Origin: CAZMVU01 sp964569295
Lineage (GTDB): Bacteria; Hydrogenedentota; Hydrogenedentia; Hydrogenedentales; JAGMZX01
DNA: 64,000 bases
Direction of reading: 5' to 3'
Assembly: GCA_964569295.1 (NCBI GenBank)
Contig: CAZMVU010000003.1
Location: 1-64,000 of the forward strand
Shown here: piece by piece, positions 33,268-42,366 of the stretch
Numbering within the stretch: the stretch's first letter is position 1
Layout: each line of letters opens with the position of its first letter
Position numbers and translations under genes: made by a program
The notes under the pieces: generated by a model
Databases searched by the model: none
What the model saw: the letters and a program-made list of their open reading frames with translations, nothing else
Told to the model about the DNA's origin: nothing

Positions 33268-34698
33268 ATGAACAGGCGGGGTTTTATGCGCAGTGCCGCA
33301 GCAGGCGTGGGTCTGGCCGCATTGGGTGCGGGGGCTGCAACCGGCGCGGCGCCGCCGCGAAAGCCGAACATTCTGTTTATCTTCGCGGACGATCAGACCT
33401 ATGAAACGGTGCATGCGCTGGGTTGCAGCGAAATCGAAACGCCGAACCTGGACCGGCTCGTGCGCGGCGGCACAACATTTACCCATGCCTACAACCAGGG
33501 TGCATGGCACGGGGCCGTGTGCGTGGCGAGCCGCACCATGCTGGTTACGGGCGCCTTCGTGTGGGATGCCATGGCCCGGGAACCGCATCTCGGGAAAGAC
33601 GCTGAGGCCGAACGGCTCTGGCCGCAACTGCTTAGCCGCGCCGGCTACGAGACTTACATGAGCGGCAAGTGGCATGTAAAGGTGGATCCGGCGCGTATAT
33701 TCGATCATGTGCGCAACGTGCGCCCGGGGATGCCCAACCAGACGGAGGCGGGCTATGACCGCCCGAAAGAAGGTCAGGACGATCCCTGGAAGCCCTGGGA
33801 CCGGCAACACGGCGGTTACTGGAAAGGCGGCAAGCATTGGTCCGAGGTCCTCGGCGACGACGGCGTGGGCTTTCTGGAACAGGCGGCCGGGCGCGAAGCG
33901 CCGTTTTTCATGTATCTCGCGTTCAATGCGCCCCACGACCCGCGCCAGTCGCCGAAGGAATATGTGGAGCGGTACCCGTTGGACGGCGTTGCCGTGCCGA
34001 AGGATTTCTTGCCCGAATACCCGCATAAAGAGGCTATGGGCTGCGGGGAAAACCTGCGCGACGAGCGGCTGGCGCCGTTCCCGCGCACGCCGCATGCAGT
34101 GAAGGTCCACCGCCAGGAGTACTACGCCATTATCACGCACATGGACGCGCAGGTAGGCCGTATTCTCGATGCGCTCGAGGCCTCGGGCAAAGCGGATGGT
34201 ACCGTGGTCATCTTCACGGCGGACCACGGACTTGCCTGCGGTCACCACGGGCTTATGGGCAAGCAGAATATGTTCGACCACAGCCTGCGCGCGCCGCTCA
34301 TGATCATGGGGCCGGGGATACCGGCGGGGGCGCGGAACAGTACGCCGGTCTACCTGCAGGACATCATGCCGACCGCACTTGCCCTGGCCGGCGCTGAAGT
34401 GCCCGAGCGCGTCGCATTTCGCAATCTGCTGCCGCTGATCGAGGGTGCACGTGCGGAGCAATATGGCGCGATCTATGGGGCCTACATGAACAAGCAGCGG
34501 ATGGTGGCCGATGAGGGGTTTAAGCTGGTGCATTATCCCACCATCGACAAAACGCTGCTGTTCAATCTCGAAAATGATCCGGACGAGATGCACGATCTGG
34601 CGGATGATCCCGAGTATGCGGAAATTCGCACCGAACTCAGGGCAAAGCTCGACAAGTTGCAGGAGACCCTCGGCGATCCGCTCGTGTCGGCGGAGTAG
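33268..34698 (+). CDS. Tat-exported sulfatase (formylglycine type)
   Basis: 476 residues. A twin-arginine signal (MNRRGFMRSAAAG) directs export. Metal-binding FADDQTYETV is followed by CVASR in GAVCVASRTMLVTG, a CxAxR version of the formylglycine site, then GKWHVKVD, APHDPRQ and TADHGLACGHHG. It resembles choline-sulfatase/iduronate-sulfatase-like enzymes. ATG 33268 has a strong GGAGAAGG site; ATG 33247 is an in-frame alternative. It lies between two HAD genes in the same transcription run. Confidence 0.9.
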   Translation: MNRRGFMRSAAAGVGLAALGAGAATGAAPPRKPNILFIFADDQTYETVHALGCSEIETPNLDRLVRGGTTFTHAYNQGAWHGAVCVASRTMLVTGAFVWDAMAREPHLGKDAEAERLWPQLLSRAGYETYMSGKWHVKVDPARIFDHVRNVRPGMPNQTEAGYDRPKEGQDDPWKPWDRQHGGYWKGGKHWSEVLGDDGVGFLEQAAGREAPFFMYLAFNAPHDPRQSPKEYVERYPLDGVAVPKDFLPEYPHKEAMGCGENLRDERLAPFPRTPHAVKVHRQEYYAIITHMDAQVGRILDALEASGKADGTVVIFTADHGLACGHHGLMGKQNMFDHSLRAPLMIMGPGIPAGARNSTPVYLQDIMPTALALAGAEVPERVAFRNLLPLIEGARAEQYGAIYGAYMNKQRMVADEGFKLVHYPTIDKTLLFNLENDPDEMHDLADDPEYAEIRTELRAKLDKLQETLGDPLVSAE

Positions 34699-34704
34699 CC
34701 GGGG

Positions 34705-36129
34705 ATGGCCGCCGAAGAAGAGCACCTTCTCGCGTGTTTGCGTGCGGGCAAGTGGCCCCGGGTAGTACTCGACTTCGACGACACCGTGTTTCTCGACAAC
34801 TCGACCGAGCGTTTTCTCGATAACGCACGGCCGCGCCTGCTCACCTTTCTCGTCGTGCTGTGCAGCGACCGGCTCGTGGGATTGTCCGGCCGCATGGGCC
34901 TTTGTGCGCCGCGCCACTGGTGCGACTACATCCGCGTGGTTGCGGTCTCCCTGTTGATGCCGTGGGCATGGCTGTGGTGGCGGTTGACGGCGAAGCGCCG
35001 GATGCGGTGCGGTATGAACCGGGCGCTTGTCGAGGCGGTCGCAGCGGGCAGGCCTGCCGAAGTAATCGTGGTGAGCTTTGGTATGCGCCACGTCATTCAT
35101 CCAATGCTTGCAGCCCTTCCCTTTGATGTCACGCTTGCCGCCTGCCGCATGGGCGTGCCGCCGGACAACCTGCGTGTCCGGGGCAAGGTCGCCGCCCTTC
35201 AAGAAATTCTGCCGTCCGATGCGGCCGGCGAAGCGGTCTATGTTACTGACTCCCTGGAGGAGCAAGCGGTCGCGGCGTGTGTGAGCGCGGCCTACACCGT
35301 GCAATGGGCCCCGTATAAGCCGCGGGCTTTCGCCCGGCTCTATGTACCCATGCGCTATGCGGTCGCCGGGAAGTACGCGGGCAAGAACTACCTCTGGAAT
35401 CAGATTATCCAGGAGGACTTGCTGGTGGTGTTGCTGGCCTACGCGTTCGCCCCGGCGTATGCCGCCGCGCTCGCGCTGTTGTTCCTTTCGCTTTACGCCA
35501 TCTACGAACGGGGCTACTACCACAATGATTTCGCCGCCGCGCCGCGTGAGGAAAGGCCCACGCGCAACGAACGAGCCGTGTTTTTCGAGGACTACCCAAT
35601 CAACTGGGCATGGATTTGGGCGGGCGTCTTCGGTGTGGGGGGCGTAGCCATGCTGCACCTGGGCGGCGCGTTCGACCCCGCCGTCTTTCTGCGCGATGTG
35701 GTGCTGTGGGGCGGCATGCTGCTTGTGCTGCAGGCCTTGTTTTCCGCCTTCAATGCCATGGCGCCTCGGCGGCGGATCGCCGTTTTTCCGCTCCTTCACG
35801 GCATGAAGACATTCACGTTCGCTGTGGTTATTCCGCTCACGCTGTTGGGCGCGCTCCTCCTGCTGGCGCAGGTCGCTTGTCAAAGCGTGAACTATGTCAT
35901 TTACCGGCGCGGTGGGAATTGGGAACGTTTCAACCCGCACATCTTTCGCCTGCTGTTCTTCGCCGCGTTACTGATTCCGGCCAGTGTGCTGCACCCGGCG
36001 TTGCCGGAGGGGTTGCTGGGGTGGCGTGGTATGCTCATTTGCGCATGGATGGCATTGCGAATTGCGGAACGCGCCTCGGGCACGGGGCTGCGGCGCGTGC
36101 TCTTGGGCCTTGTCCGGCGTGAACACTGA
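34705..36129 (+). CDS. HAD phosphatase fused to polytopic membrane domain
   Basis: 474 residues. Residues 1 to about 210 are HAD-like: VVLDFDDTVFLDN is motif I, SFGMRH fits motif II and YVTDSLEE fits motif IV. Residues about 230-474 form six to eight membrane segments with a conserved-looking loop ERGYYHNDF...RPTRNE between early helices. An Asn-Asp pair followed by Arg-Pro-Thr-Arg in a membrane loop recalls UbiA-type prenyltransferases, though the full NDxxDxxxD motif is absent. Fused HAD-UbiA proteins act on polyprenyl-phosphate sugars. The polyprenyl synthase gene immediately downstream supports a lipid-carrier role, which remains inference. Confidence 0.65.
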   Translation: MAAEEEHLLACLRAGKWPRVVLDFDDTVFLDNSTERFLDNARPRLLTFLVVLCSDRLVGLSGRMGLCAPRHWCDYIRVVAVSLLMPWAWLWWRLTAKRRMRCGMNRALVEAVAAGRPAEVIVVSFGMRHVIHPMLAALPFDVTLAACRMGVPPDNLRVRGKVAALQEILPSDAAGEAVYVTDSLEEQAVAACVSAAYTVQWAPYKPRAFARLYVPMRYAVAGKYAGKNYLWNQIIQEDLLVVLLAYAFAPAYAAALALLFLSLYAIYERGYYHNDFAAAPREERPTRNERAVFFEDYPINWAWIWAGVFGVGGVAMLHLGGAFDPAVFLRDVVLWGGMLLVLQALFSAFNAMAPRRRIAVFPLLHGMKTFTFAVVIPLTLLGALLLLAQVACQSVNYVIYRRGGNWERFNPHIFRLLFFAALLIPASVLHPALPEGLLGWRGMLICAWMALRIAERASGTGLRRVLLGLVRREH

Positions 36130-36222
36130 GTACCGCTGGTGCGTAAGCTGGTTTGCAGGCTTCGCGCACCACTTGCTATGCTTTGTGCGCTGCGCTCATC
36201 CAATGAGGAAACTTTCTGCGCC

Positions 36223-37089
36223 ATGGCGTCACTGGACCTTGCTGAATACCTCGGCCATCACCGTGCCTCGGTGGATGATGCCGTGGCGTCGCGTCTGCCC
36301 GCTGCGGACCGGGAACCGCGGCTGGTGCACGAGGCGATGCGCTATGTCACCCTTTCCGGCGGCAAACGGCTGCGCCCTATTGTCTCGCTGGCCGTGGCTC
36401 AATTAGCGGGCCGCGCGCCGGCCCATCTGCTCGATGCCGCGTGTGCCGTCGAGCTGGTGCACACATCCTCGCTCATTCTCGATGATTTGCCTTGCATGGA
36501 CGATGCGCAGGAGCGGCGTGGCCAACCGTGTATCCATGTGAAATACGGCCGGGCGACGGCGCTGCTGGCGGCGATGGCGCTACTGTCACGCGCCTTTGAA
36601 CTGGTAGCGGCCAATGCGGCCGCCGTGCGCCCGGAATCGGCCGCGGAAGTGGTGTCCATGTTGTCGAAAGCGGTGGGCAGCGAAGGGCTCGTGCACGGCC
36701 AACACCTCGATTTACAGCACACGGACGCCGAGCCGACGCTCGACGGCCTGATTCACATTCACGCGCTCAAGGCGGGCGCGCTCTTTCTGGCGGCGGTGCA
36801 GATACCCGCATGTCTCGCCGGCTTGAGCGGCCGGGAAACCAGTGCTCTTGCGGAGTATGCGCGCGGCGTGGGCCTGGCCTTCCAAATCATTGATGACCTG
36901 CACGATGCCGCATCGTCCCGGGAAGATGCGGGCAAAGGCACCTATGCCCAGTTGCTTGGTGAGCGGGGCGCGCGTGACCGGGCGAATGCGTTACTTAGCC
37001 AAGCAGTTCAGGCCCTCGCACCTTTTGGAGAGGCAGGCGAGCCCTTGCGGCTATTGGCGGAACACCTGCGCGCAAATATGGCGGTGTAG
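36223..37089 (+). CDS. ispA: Polyprenyl (farnesyl/geranylgeranyl-type) diphosphate synthase
   Basis: 288-residue trans-prenyltransferase that condenses isopentenyl-PP with allylic diphosphates. TLSGGKRLRP binds IPP. The first Asp-rich motif is LILDDLPCMDDAQERRGQP, with the longer bacterial spacing (DDxxxxD). The second is FQIIDDLHD. QHLDL and KAGALF are also typical. This pattern fits farnesyl or geranylgeranyl diphosphate synthase, and chain length is uncertain. ATG 36223 is chosen because the protein then starts at the family N-terminus. GAGGAA lies 12 nt away, and earlier in-frame starts exist. The next gene begins 1 nt after its stop. Confidence 0.92.
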   Translation: MASLDLAEYLGHHRASVDDAVASRLPAADREPRLVHEAMRYVTLSGGKRLRPIVSLAVAQLAGRAPAHLLDAACAVELVHTSSLILDDLPCMDDAQERRGQPCIHVKYGRATALLAAMALLSRAFELVAANAAAVRPESAAEVVSMLSKAVGSEGLVHGQHLDLQHTDAEPTLDGLIHIHALKAGALFLAAVQIPACLAGLSGRETSALAEYARGVGLAFQIIDDLHDAASSREDAGKGTYAQLLGERGARDRANALLSQAVQALAPFGEAGEPLRLLAEHLRANMAV

Positions 37090-37090
37090 C

Positions 37091-39442
37091 ATGCGTGTAG
37101 GTTCAGTGATAGCGGTTGCCGTAGTTATCATTTCGCTCGCCGGCGTGCTGGGCTACTGGCTGGGCGAGGTCTCCGTGCCGGAAGCGAACTTGCCGGGCAA
37201 TGGCGCAATAGCCACCGAAGAAGGGCCGGCAGAAGAAGACCCGGACCGCCCCCAAGTGACCATCGATCCCAACGCGCCCCCGGTCTTTTTTCATGCCCAC
37301 GCCACGGCCAACGAGTGGAAAGTGGTGGCTGGCGAGATTGCCATGGCGGCAGAAGCGGGACTGCACCAATATGTCGTAACCGTTCGCGCGCCGTATGAGC
37401 CGGGCGCGGACATGCCCAAGGTGGCGGACCAGTTGCAACGGGTGATTGATGCCGATCCCGAAGCGGTATTTCTTGTGCGGGTGCAGCTCAATCCGCCCGG
37501 GGCCTGGCTCAAGGGGAACCGGAACGCAGCCGCGCACATCGATGGACAGGCGATGCGCTATCCCACGCCGGCCTCGGCGGCATGGGAGGCGCAGGCCAAG
37601 GACGCCTTGGGGGTTCTCGCGGAGCAGCTCGCGCGCCTGGAACGCTTTGATCGCCGTATCATGGGGTATGTGCTCTGCGCACTCGAGGACGATGCCTGGT
37701 CGCGCCCGGGTTACGACACGGCGGCCGACAACCGCGACGGCTTTCGCCGTTGGCTTGCCCGCCGCTATCCGGATGCTGAAACGCTGCAGGCGGCGTGGGG
37801 CGATGACAGCGTGAGCGCGGACACGGCGGAAATCCCCGCCCCTCTTTCGAACGGCGACACGGCGTCGGTCTTCTTTTCGTTGCCCGAGGAGCAGAACCAA
37901 GTGGACTTTCTGCGGTATACGGCGGAATCGACGGCAGACGCGATCGCCGCGCTGACCACGCACCTCAAGAAGCGGTTGCGTCCGGAACAGCTCGTACTGG
38001 CGTCTTATGGCTATACCTTCGAGCATTTCGACGCGTACACGGGGCACCTCGGGCTGGGCGCCATTATCGACAGCGATATCGACGGGTTTGTGGCGCCGGT
38101 AACCTATCACGATCGCGCCTTGGGCGGCACTGGCGCACTCATGGGGCCCGTGCATAGTGTGCGCCTCCACGGTAAGCAATGGTTTGTCGTGGACGACACG
38201 CGCACAGGCGTGGGCTATGAACGAGAGACCGGGCGGCTGACGCGCATGGAGGGCCTGCGTGGGGAAGATGTCTTCAATGTGCAGCGCCGTAACTTTGCCA
38301 CCGCATTGGTGGGCGGGTTGGGGCTTGTCTGGGCAGACCCCGAGGGTGAGGGCTGGTTACACGACCCTGAGCAGTGGCGTGTCTTCCGCGGCATGCTCGA
38401 TATTTACCGGGACTACACCGGCCCGGGCGCCGGTGGCACAGATGCGCGGGAGGCGGCTGCGCCCGCGGAGACACCGCTGGACCAGCAAGGACGTCAGCTC
38501 ACCGTGGTGATCGATGAGCGCAGCCGCTTTTACCAGCAGGTCGGCGAACCGTTGAGCGAACTGCTGTACAACGCCACCCGCAACGCCGCGTTGCGGGTGG
38601 GAACGCCGGTTACGTTCGTGCTCTTGCAGGATGTGCTTGACGAGCAGTGCCCGCCCGCTTCGGCCTACCTTTTCCTCAACGCCTTCCGCCTGGATACGCA
38701 CGAGCGCGCACGGTTGCACGGCCTGCTCGAACGCCAGAAGGCGGCGGCACTCTGGATGTATGCGCCCGGCTATATAAGCGAAGAAGGCATGGCGGCCGGA
38801 AACGTGTCCGAAACCGTGCGAATGAAGGTGGCGGCCTTTGACGGGCCGGGCCAGAGCGGGTCGTCTTACGCGCTGGCAGGGCGCTGGGTGGGGGAAAACG
38901 AGGCTTTTGGTGCAGCGCATGCCTGGGCGCCCTTGTTTTACATTGACGACGACGAGGTGGATGTGGTGGCGAATTTCAGCGACAGCGGCCGCGCGAGCAT
39001 CGGGGTGCGGTTTTTCGAGTCGGGCTGGGCCTCTGTTTTCGTCGCCGAGCCATTGCTGCCGCCCATGGTGATGCGCGAGTTGCTCCACATTCTCGAGCAG
39101 CCGCTCTACATGCGCGACCCGGCCAAGGCCCACTTCGACGCGGTGCGCATTGGCCAGGGAATGCTGGCTATACACGGTCGTGTGGGCGGGGAGCGGTCCA
39201 TCCAATTCGAGGATACCTGCGACGTGTACGACCTGTTCGATCCACGGATTGGCTGGCCGCGGGCACGCGATATTCTCCTGCCTCTGCGCCGTGGCGAGAC
39301 GCGCCTCTTACGTCTTGCACCCACTGACACAGAAGTTTCAGGAACCGCGGAAGACGCGCCGCACCCTGGGGAATCCAGCGTTGACCCGGCGATAAACGCC
39401 GAGAAGACAGAACAGGCGCCGTTGACAGGCACCGCGCAATAG
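37091..39442 (+). CDS. Membrane-anchored GH42-like glycosidase-family protein
   Basis: 783 residues. An N-terminal hydrophobic segment (residues 5-24) probably anchors or exports it. The central region resembles the TIM barrel of beta-galactosidase-like (GH42-related) enzymes: GYVLCALEDDAWSRPGYD, then FRRWLARRYPDAETLQAAWG, a well-known feature of that group. GLVWADPEGEGWLHDPEQW is probably near the barrel end. The C-terminal half looks like a Rossmann-type trimerisation-like domain plus a beta-rich end. I cannot place both catalytic Glu residues with confidence. It starts 1 nt after the prenyl synthase stop. The protein at 59035-61557 is a second, distant member. Confidence 0.65.
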   Translation: MRVGSVIAVAVVIISLAGVLGYWLGEVSVPEANLPGNGAIATEEGPAEEDPDRPQVTIDPNAPPVFFHAHATANEWKVVAGEIAMAAEAGLHQYVVTVRAPYEPGADMPKVADQLQRVIDADPEAVFLVRVQLNPPGAWLKGNRNAAAHIDGQAMRYPTPASAAWEAQAKDALGVLAEQLARLERFDRRIMGYVLCALEDDAWSRPGYDTAADNRDGFRRWLARRYPDAETLQAAWGDDSVSADTAEIPAPLSNGDTASVFFSLPEEQNQVDFLRYTAESTADAIAALTTHLKKRLRPEQLVLASYGYTFEHFDAYTGHLGLGAIIDSDIDGFVAPVTYHDRALGGTGALMGPVHSVRLHGKQWFVVDDTRTGVGYERETGRLTRMEGLRGEDVFNVQRRNFATALVGGLGLVWADPEGEGWLHDPEQWRVFRGMLDIYRDYTGPGAGGTDAREAAAPAETPLDQQGRQLTVVIDERSRFYQQVGEPLSELLYNATRNAALRVGTPVTFVLLQDVLDEQCPPASAYLFLNAFRLDTHERARLHGLLERQKAAALWMYAPGYISEEGMAAGNVSETVRMKVAAFDGPGQSGSSYALAGRWVGENEAFGAAHAWAPLFYIDDDEVDVVANFSDSGRASIGVRFFESGWASVFVAEPLLPPMVMRELLHILEQPLYMRDPAKAHFDAVRIGQGMLAIHGRVGGERSIQFEDTCDVYDLFDPRIGWPRARDILLPLRRGETRLLRLAPTDTEVSGTAEDAPHPGESSVDPAINAEKTEQAPLTGTAQ

Positions 39443-39463
39443 GCGGCCCAAGCGGTTCAATAG

Positions 39464-39479
39464 GGCGGGTATTCCCGCC
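39464..39479. repeat. 6-bp tetraloop hairpin between convergent genes
   Basis: GGCGGG (39464-39469), loop TATT, CCCGCC (39474-39479), midway between the stop codons of the GH42-like gene and the sigma factor. It is all G/C in the stem with no U tract on either strand. It may be a weak bidirectional terminator. Confidence 0.4.
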
Positions 39480-39513
39480 GGGGGGAGTCATAGGGCTGGC
39501 CATAGACAGCGCG

Positions 39514-40341
<828 letters not shown>

Positions 40342-40360
40342 TATCCTTCCTCAGCCAATA

Positions 40361-40378
40361 GTGCCGGCTACCCGGCAC
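40361..40378 (-). repeat. 7-bp tetraloop hairpin in the sigma factor leader
   Basis: GTGCCGG (40361-40367), four-base loop, CCGGCAC (40372-40378): a perfect stem about 8-10 nt upstream of the ribosome site of the sigma factor mRNA. It could influence translation initiation or mRNA stability. Confidence 0.45.
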
Positions 40379-40716
40379 GAAAACTTTTGCGCGCACGGTA
40401 ATACAATTCACGCCGGGGACGAGCAACCGGGGCCCGTCCACCTGAGTATAACAAGGCACAAGGGCTCTGCCCTTCCCATTGTCCATTTGCGGCACCGTAG
40501 CGCCGACTGCCTCACATTCCATCATACGCAGGCTTGCACGGGATCTCAAGCATAGAGCACCTGCTCTGTCAACACGGAACAGTGATTGTAACCTGCTGCC
40601 ATTGCACGGCTTGTCAGGCTAGCCCAACCCCCGTTGGCCGTTGCTCTTCTGAAACCGTGTTGCGGTGGTAGCTGTCGCGGTGAGGCTATACAAAACGCGC
40701 TTGCACCACACCCTGG

Positions 40717-40745
40717 TTGACATGTCGCTGCGTGCAAGGCACAAT
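40717..40745 (+). promoter_or_regulatory. Sigma-70 promoter of tadA, possibly leaderless
   Basis: A consensus TTGACA (40717-40722) is followed 17 nt later by CACAAT (40740-40745). The tadA ATG at 40753 begins 7 nt after the -10 box, where transcription would start, and no ribosome site precedes it. A leaderless transcript is therefore likely. Confidence 0.6.
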
Positions 40746-40752
40746 CGCCGCC

Positions 40753-41241
40753 ATGCTCGATCCCCACGAACGCTACATGCGCTATGCCTTGCGTGAAGCC
40801 CAGCGCGCCGAAGAGGCGGGTGAGGTACCGGTGGGGTGTGTCATCGTGTGCGACGATGAGATCGTCGGCAAGGGCTGTAATCAGCGAGAGTTGTTGCAGG
40901 ACCCGACGGCCCATGCCGAGGTCATTGCCATTACCGCCGCGGCCAATGCGTTGCGTTCCTGGCGCCTGGAGAACACGCGGATGTACGTCACCCTGGAACC
41001 CTGCGCAATGTGTGCGGGCGCCATCATCCTCGCGCGTATTCCCGAAGTCTACTTTGGCGCCTTCGACACGAAAGCCGGGTGTGTGGGGTCGCTCATGAAT
41101 CTACTGGCCGATGCCCGCTTCAACCATCGGCCGGCGGTTTACCCCGGCATTCTTGCCGATGAGTGCGGCGCCTTGTTGTCCAACTTCTTCCGCGGTATAC
41201 GCGAACTGGGCCGCGATCGCAAGAAAGAAGGACTGAACTGA
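40753..41241 (+). CDS. tadA: tRNA-specific adenosine deaminase
   Basis: 162-residue zinc deaminase that converts A34 of tRNA-Arg(ACG) to inosine. PTAHAEV has the zinc-binding His and catalytic Glu. LEPCAMCAGAI provides the two Cys ligands. PVGCVIV at the N-terminus and FDTKAGCVGSL near the end match TadA rather than cytosine deaminases. ATG 40753 gives the family N-terminus (RYMRYALREAQRAEE). There is no ribosome site, and the promoter sits immediately upstream. Confidence 0.95.
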   Translation: MLDPHERYMRYALREAQRAEEAGEVPVGCVIVCDDEIVGKGCNQRELLQDPTAHAEVIAITAAANALRSWRLENTRMYVTLEPCAMCAGAIILARIPEVYFGAFDTKAGCVGSLMNLLADARFNHRPAVYPGILADECGALLSNFFRGIRELGRDRKKEGLN

Positions 41242-41265
41242 AGGGACTGCTTTGAAGGACTACTC

Positions 41266-42282
41266 ATGGACAAGCACATAACACGGCGGGGATTTCTGGG
41301 CGGCGCCGCTGGCCTGGCGGCGGCACTGGGCGTGCACTATAAGGCCCATGCCAAGCCGGCAGCCGAACCGTGGACGTTCATACACGTTACGGATATCCAT
41401 GTCGGGTCGCCGCGATCGTTTCGGTTTGCCCCCGCCTGGAACGAAAACTGGCAGACCGCCCGCAAGCAGATTGTTGACCGGAAGCCGGACTTGCTTCTCG
41501 TGGGCGGCGACCTCACCCGCGACGGTTCCATTCACCGGTTCGAACTCGAGGCGATCAAGGCTGACCTCGACGCGCTGCCTTTCCCATACCATGTGACGCC
41601 GGGCAACATGGATACCGGCAACAAACACACCGGCAAACAGGGAGTGCGCAAGAACCGCGACGACCTCGCACTCAACATGACCTCCGCACAACTGAAGCAG
41701 TTTGAGGACGTCTTCGGCCCGCATTGCTGGACGTTCCTTCACAAGAACGTGCGCTTCTCCAGCTTTTGCGACATGGTGGCTGGCTCGGGTCTGCCGGAAG
41801 AAGCGCCGTTCTGGGAATGGATGGAAGCCCAGGAAGACGCGGCACAGGCAACCTGCCACGTGTGGATGATGCACTCGGCGCTGTTCACCGAGACGCTCGA
41901 CGAACCGAACTACGACATCGCCGACCCCGACGAATACCTCAACTGGTACTTCGGCGTCGACGAACCGCACCGCAGCCGAATCATGAAGACCCTCAAGGCC
42001 ACTGGCGCCGACCTGCTGTTGAGCGGGCATGTGCATTGCCGGCGCTGGCGCGAGGCGGAAGGAGTGCGGTTTCACATCAATCCCTCGACCGCCTTCAAAC
42101 AGTGGGGCGGCCACTGGCCCGACGGCGATGACAGCCTCGGTTTTGTCGAGTACACGGTGTCGGCCGGGGACATCACGGCGGAGTATATCCCGCTGGCGGC
42201 CGAGTCCCACGCAAAAGGCTATGGCCCAGGTGGCCATCCCAAGCCCGAAGAACGCGATTACACCATAGCCTGGGAGAAGTAG
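41266..42282 (+). CDS. Tat-exported calcineurin-like metallophosphoesterase
   Basis: 338 residues. The N-terminus ITRRGFLGGAAG is a Tat signal. The metallophosphoesterase motifs run in order: VTDIHVG (D-x-H), VGGDLTRDG (GD), PGNMDTG (GN, with Met in place of the usual His), MMHSAL (His) and SGHVHCRR (GHxH). The missing His in GNHD may reduce catalysis or alter metal binding. The substrate could be a phosphoester or nucleotide outside the cytoplasm. It follows tadA by 24 nt with AGGA in the gap. The next gene has its own promoter. Confidence 0.85.
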   Translation: MDKHITRRGFLGGAAGLAAALGVHYKAHAKPAAEPWTFIHVTDIHVGSPRSFRFAPAWNENWQTARKQIVDRKPDLLLVGGDLTRDGSIHRFELEAIKADLDALPFPYHVTPGNMDTGNKHTGKQGVRKNRDDLALNMTSAQLKQFEDVFGPHCWTFLHKNVRFSSFCDMVAGSGLPEEAPFWEWMEAQEDAAQATCHVWMMHSALFTETLDEPNYDIADPDEYLNWYFGVDEPHRSRIMKTLKATGADLLLSGHVHCRRWREAEGVRFHINPSTAFKQWGGHWPDGDDSLGFVEYTVSAGDITAEYIPLAAESHAKGYGPGGHPKPEERDYTIAWEK

Positions 42283-42321
42283 TCTCTCGCCGCGATGCGC
42301 GCTGCACCGGCCTGCTTTTTC

Positions 42322-42330
42322 TGGTATAAT
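42322..42330 (+). promoter_or_regulatory. Extended -10 promoter of the class II aldolase operon
   Basis: TGGTATAAT at 42322-42330 is a perfect extended -10 element (TGnTATAAT). The aldolase start is 36 nt downstream. No good -35 box is seen, as is usual for extended -10 promoters. Confidence 0.65.
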
Positions 42331-42366
42331 CGCGCCTTCACCGCAACTAACCGGGAACGAAATGTC

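Larger units (their letters stand above)
40342..40752. other. Intergenic region, sigma factor / tadA
   Basis: 411 nt between divergent genes without a convincing gene. It holds the hairpin at 40361-40378 and the tadA promoter at 40717-40745. I do not see a strong promoter for the sigma gene. Confidence 0.6.

Noticed and set aside
33184..35940. A 918-codon open frame on the minus strand across the sulfatase and HAD-membrane genes
   Set aside because: Arg/His-rich antisense frame without motifs. Both plus-strand genes have clear active-site motifs and ribosome sites.
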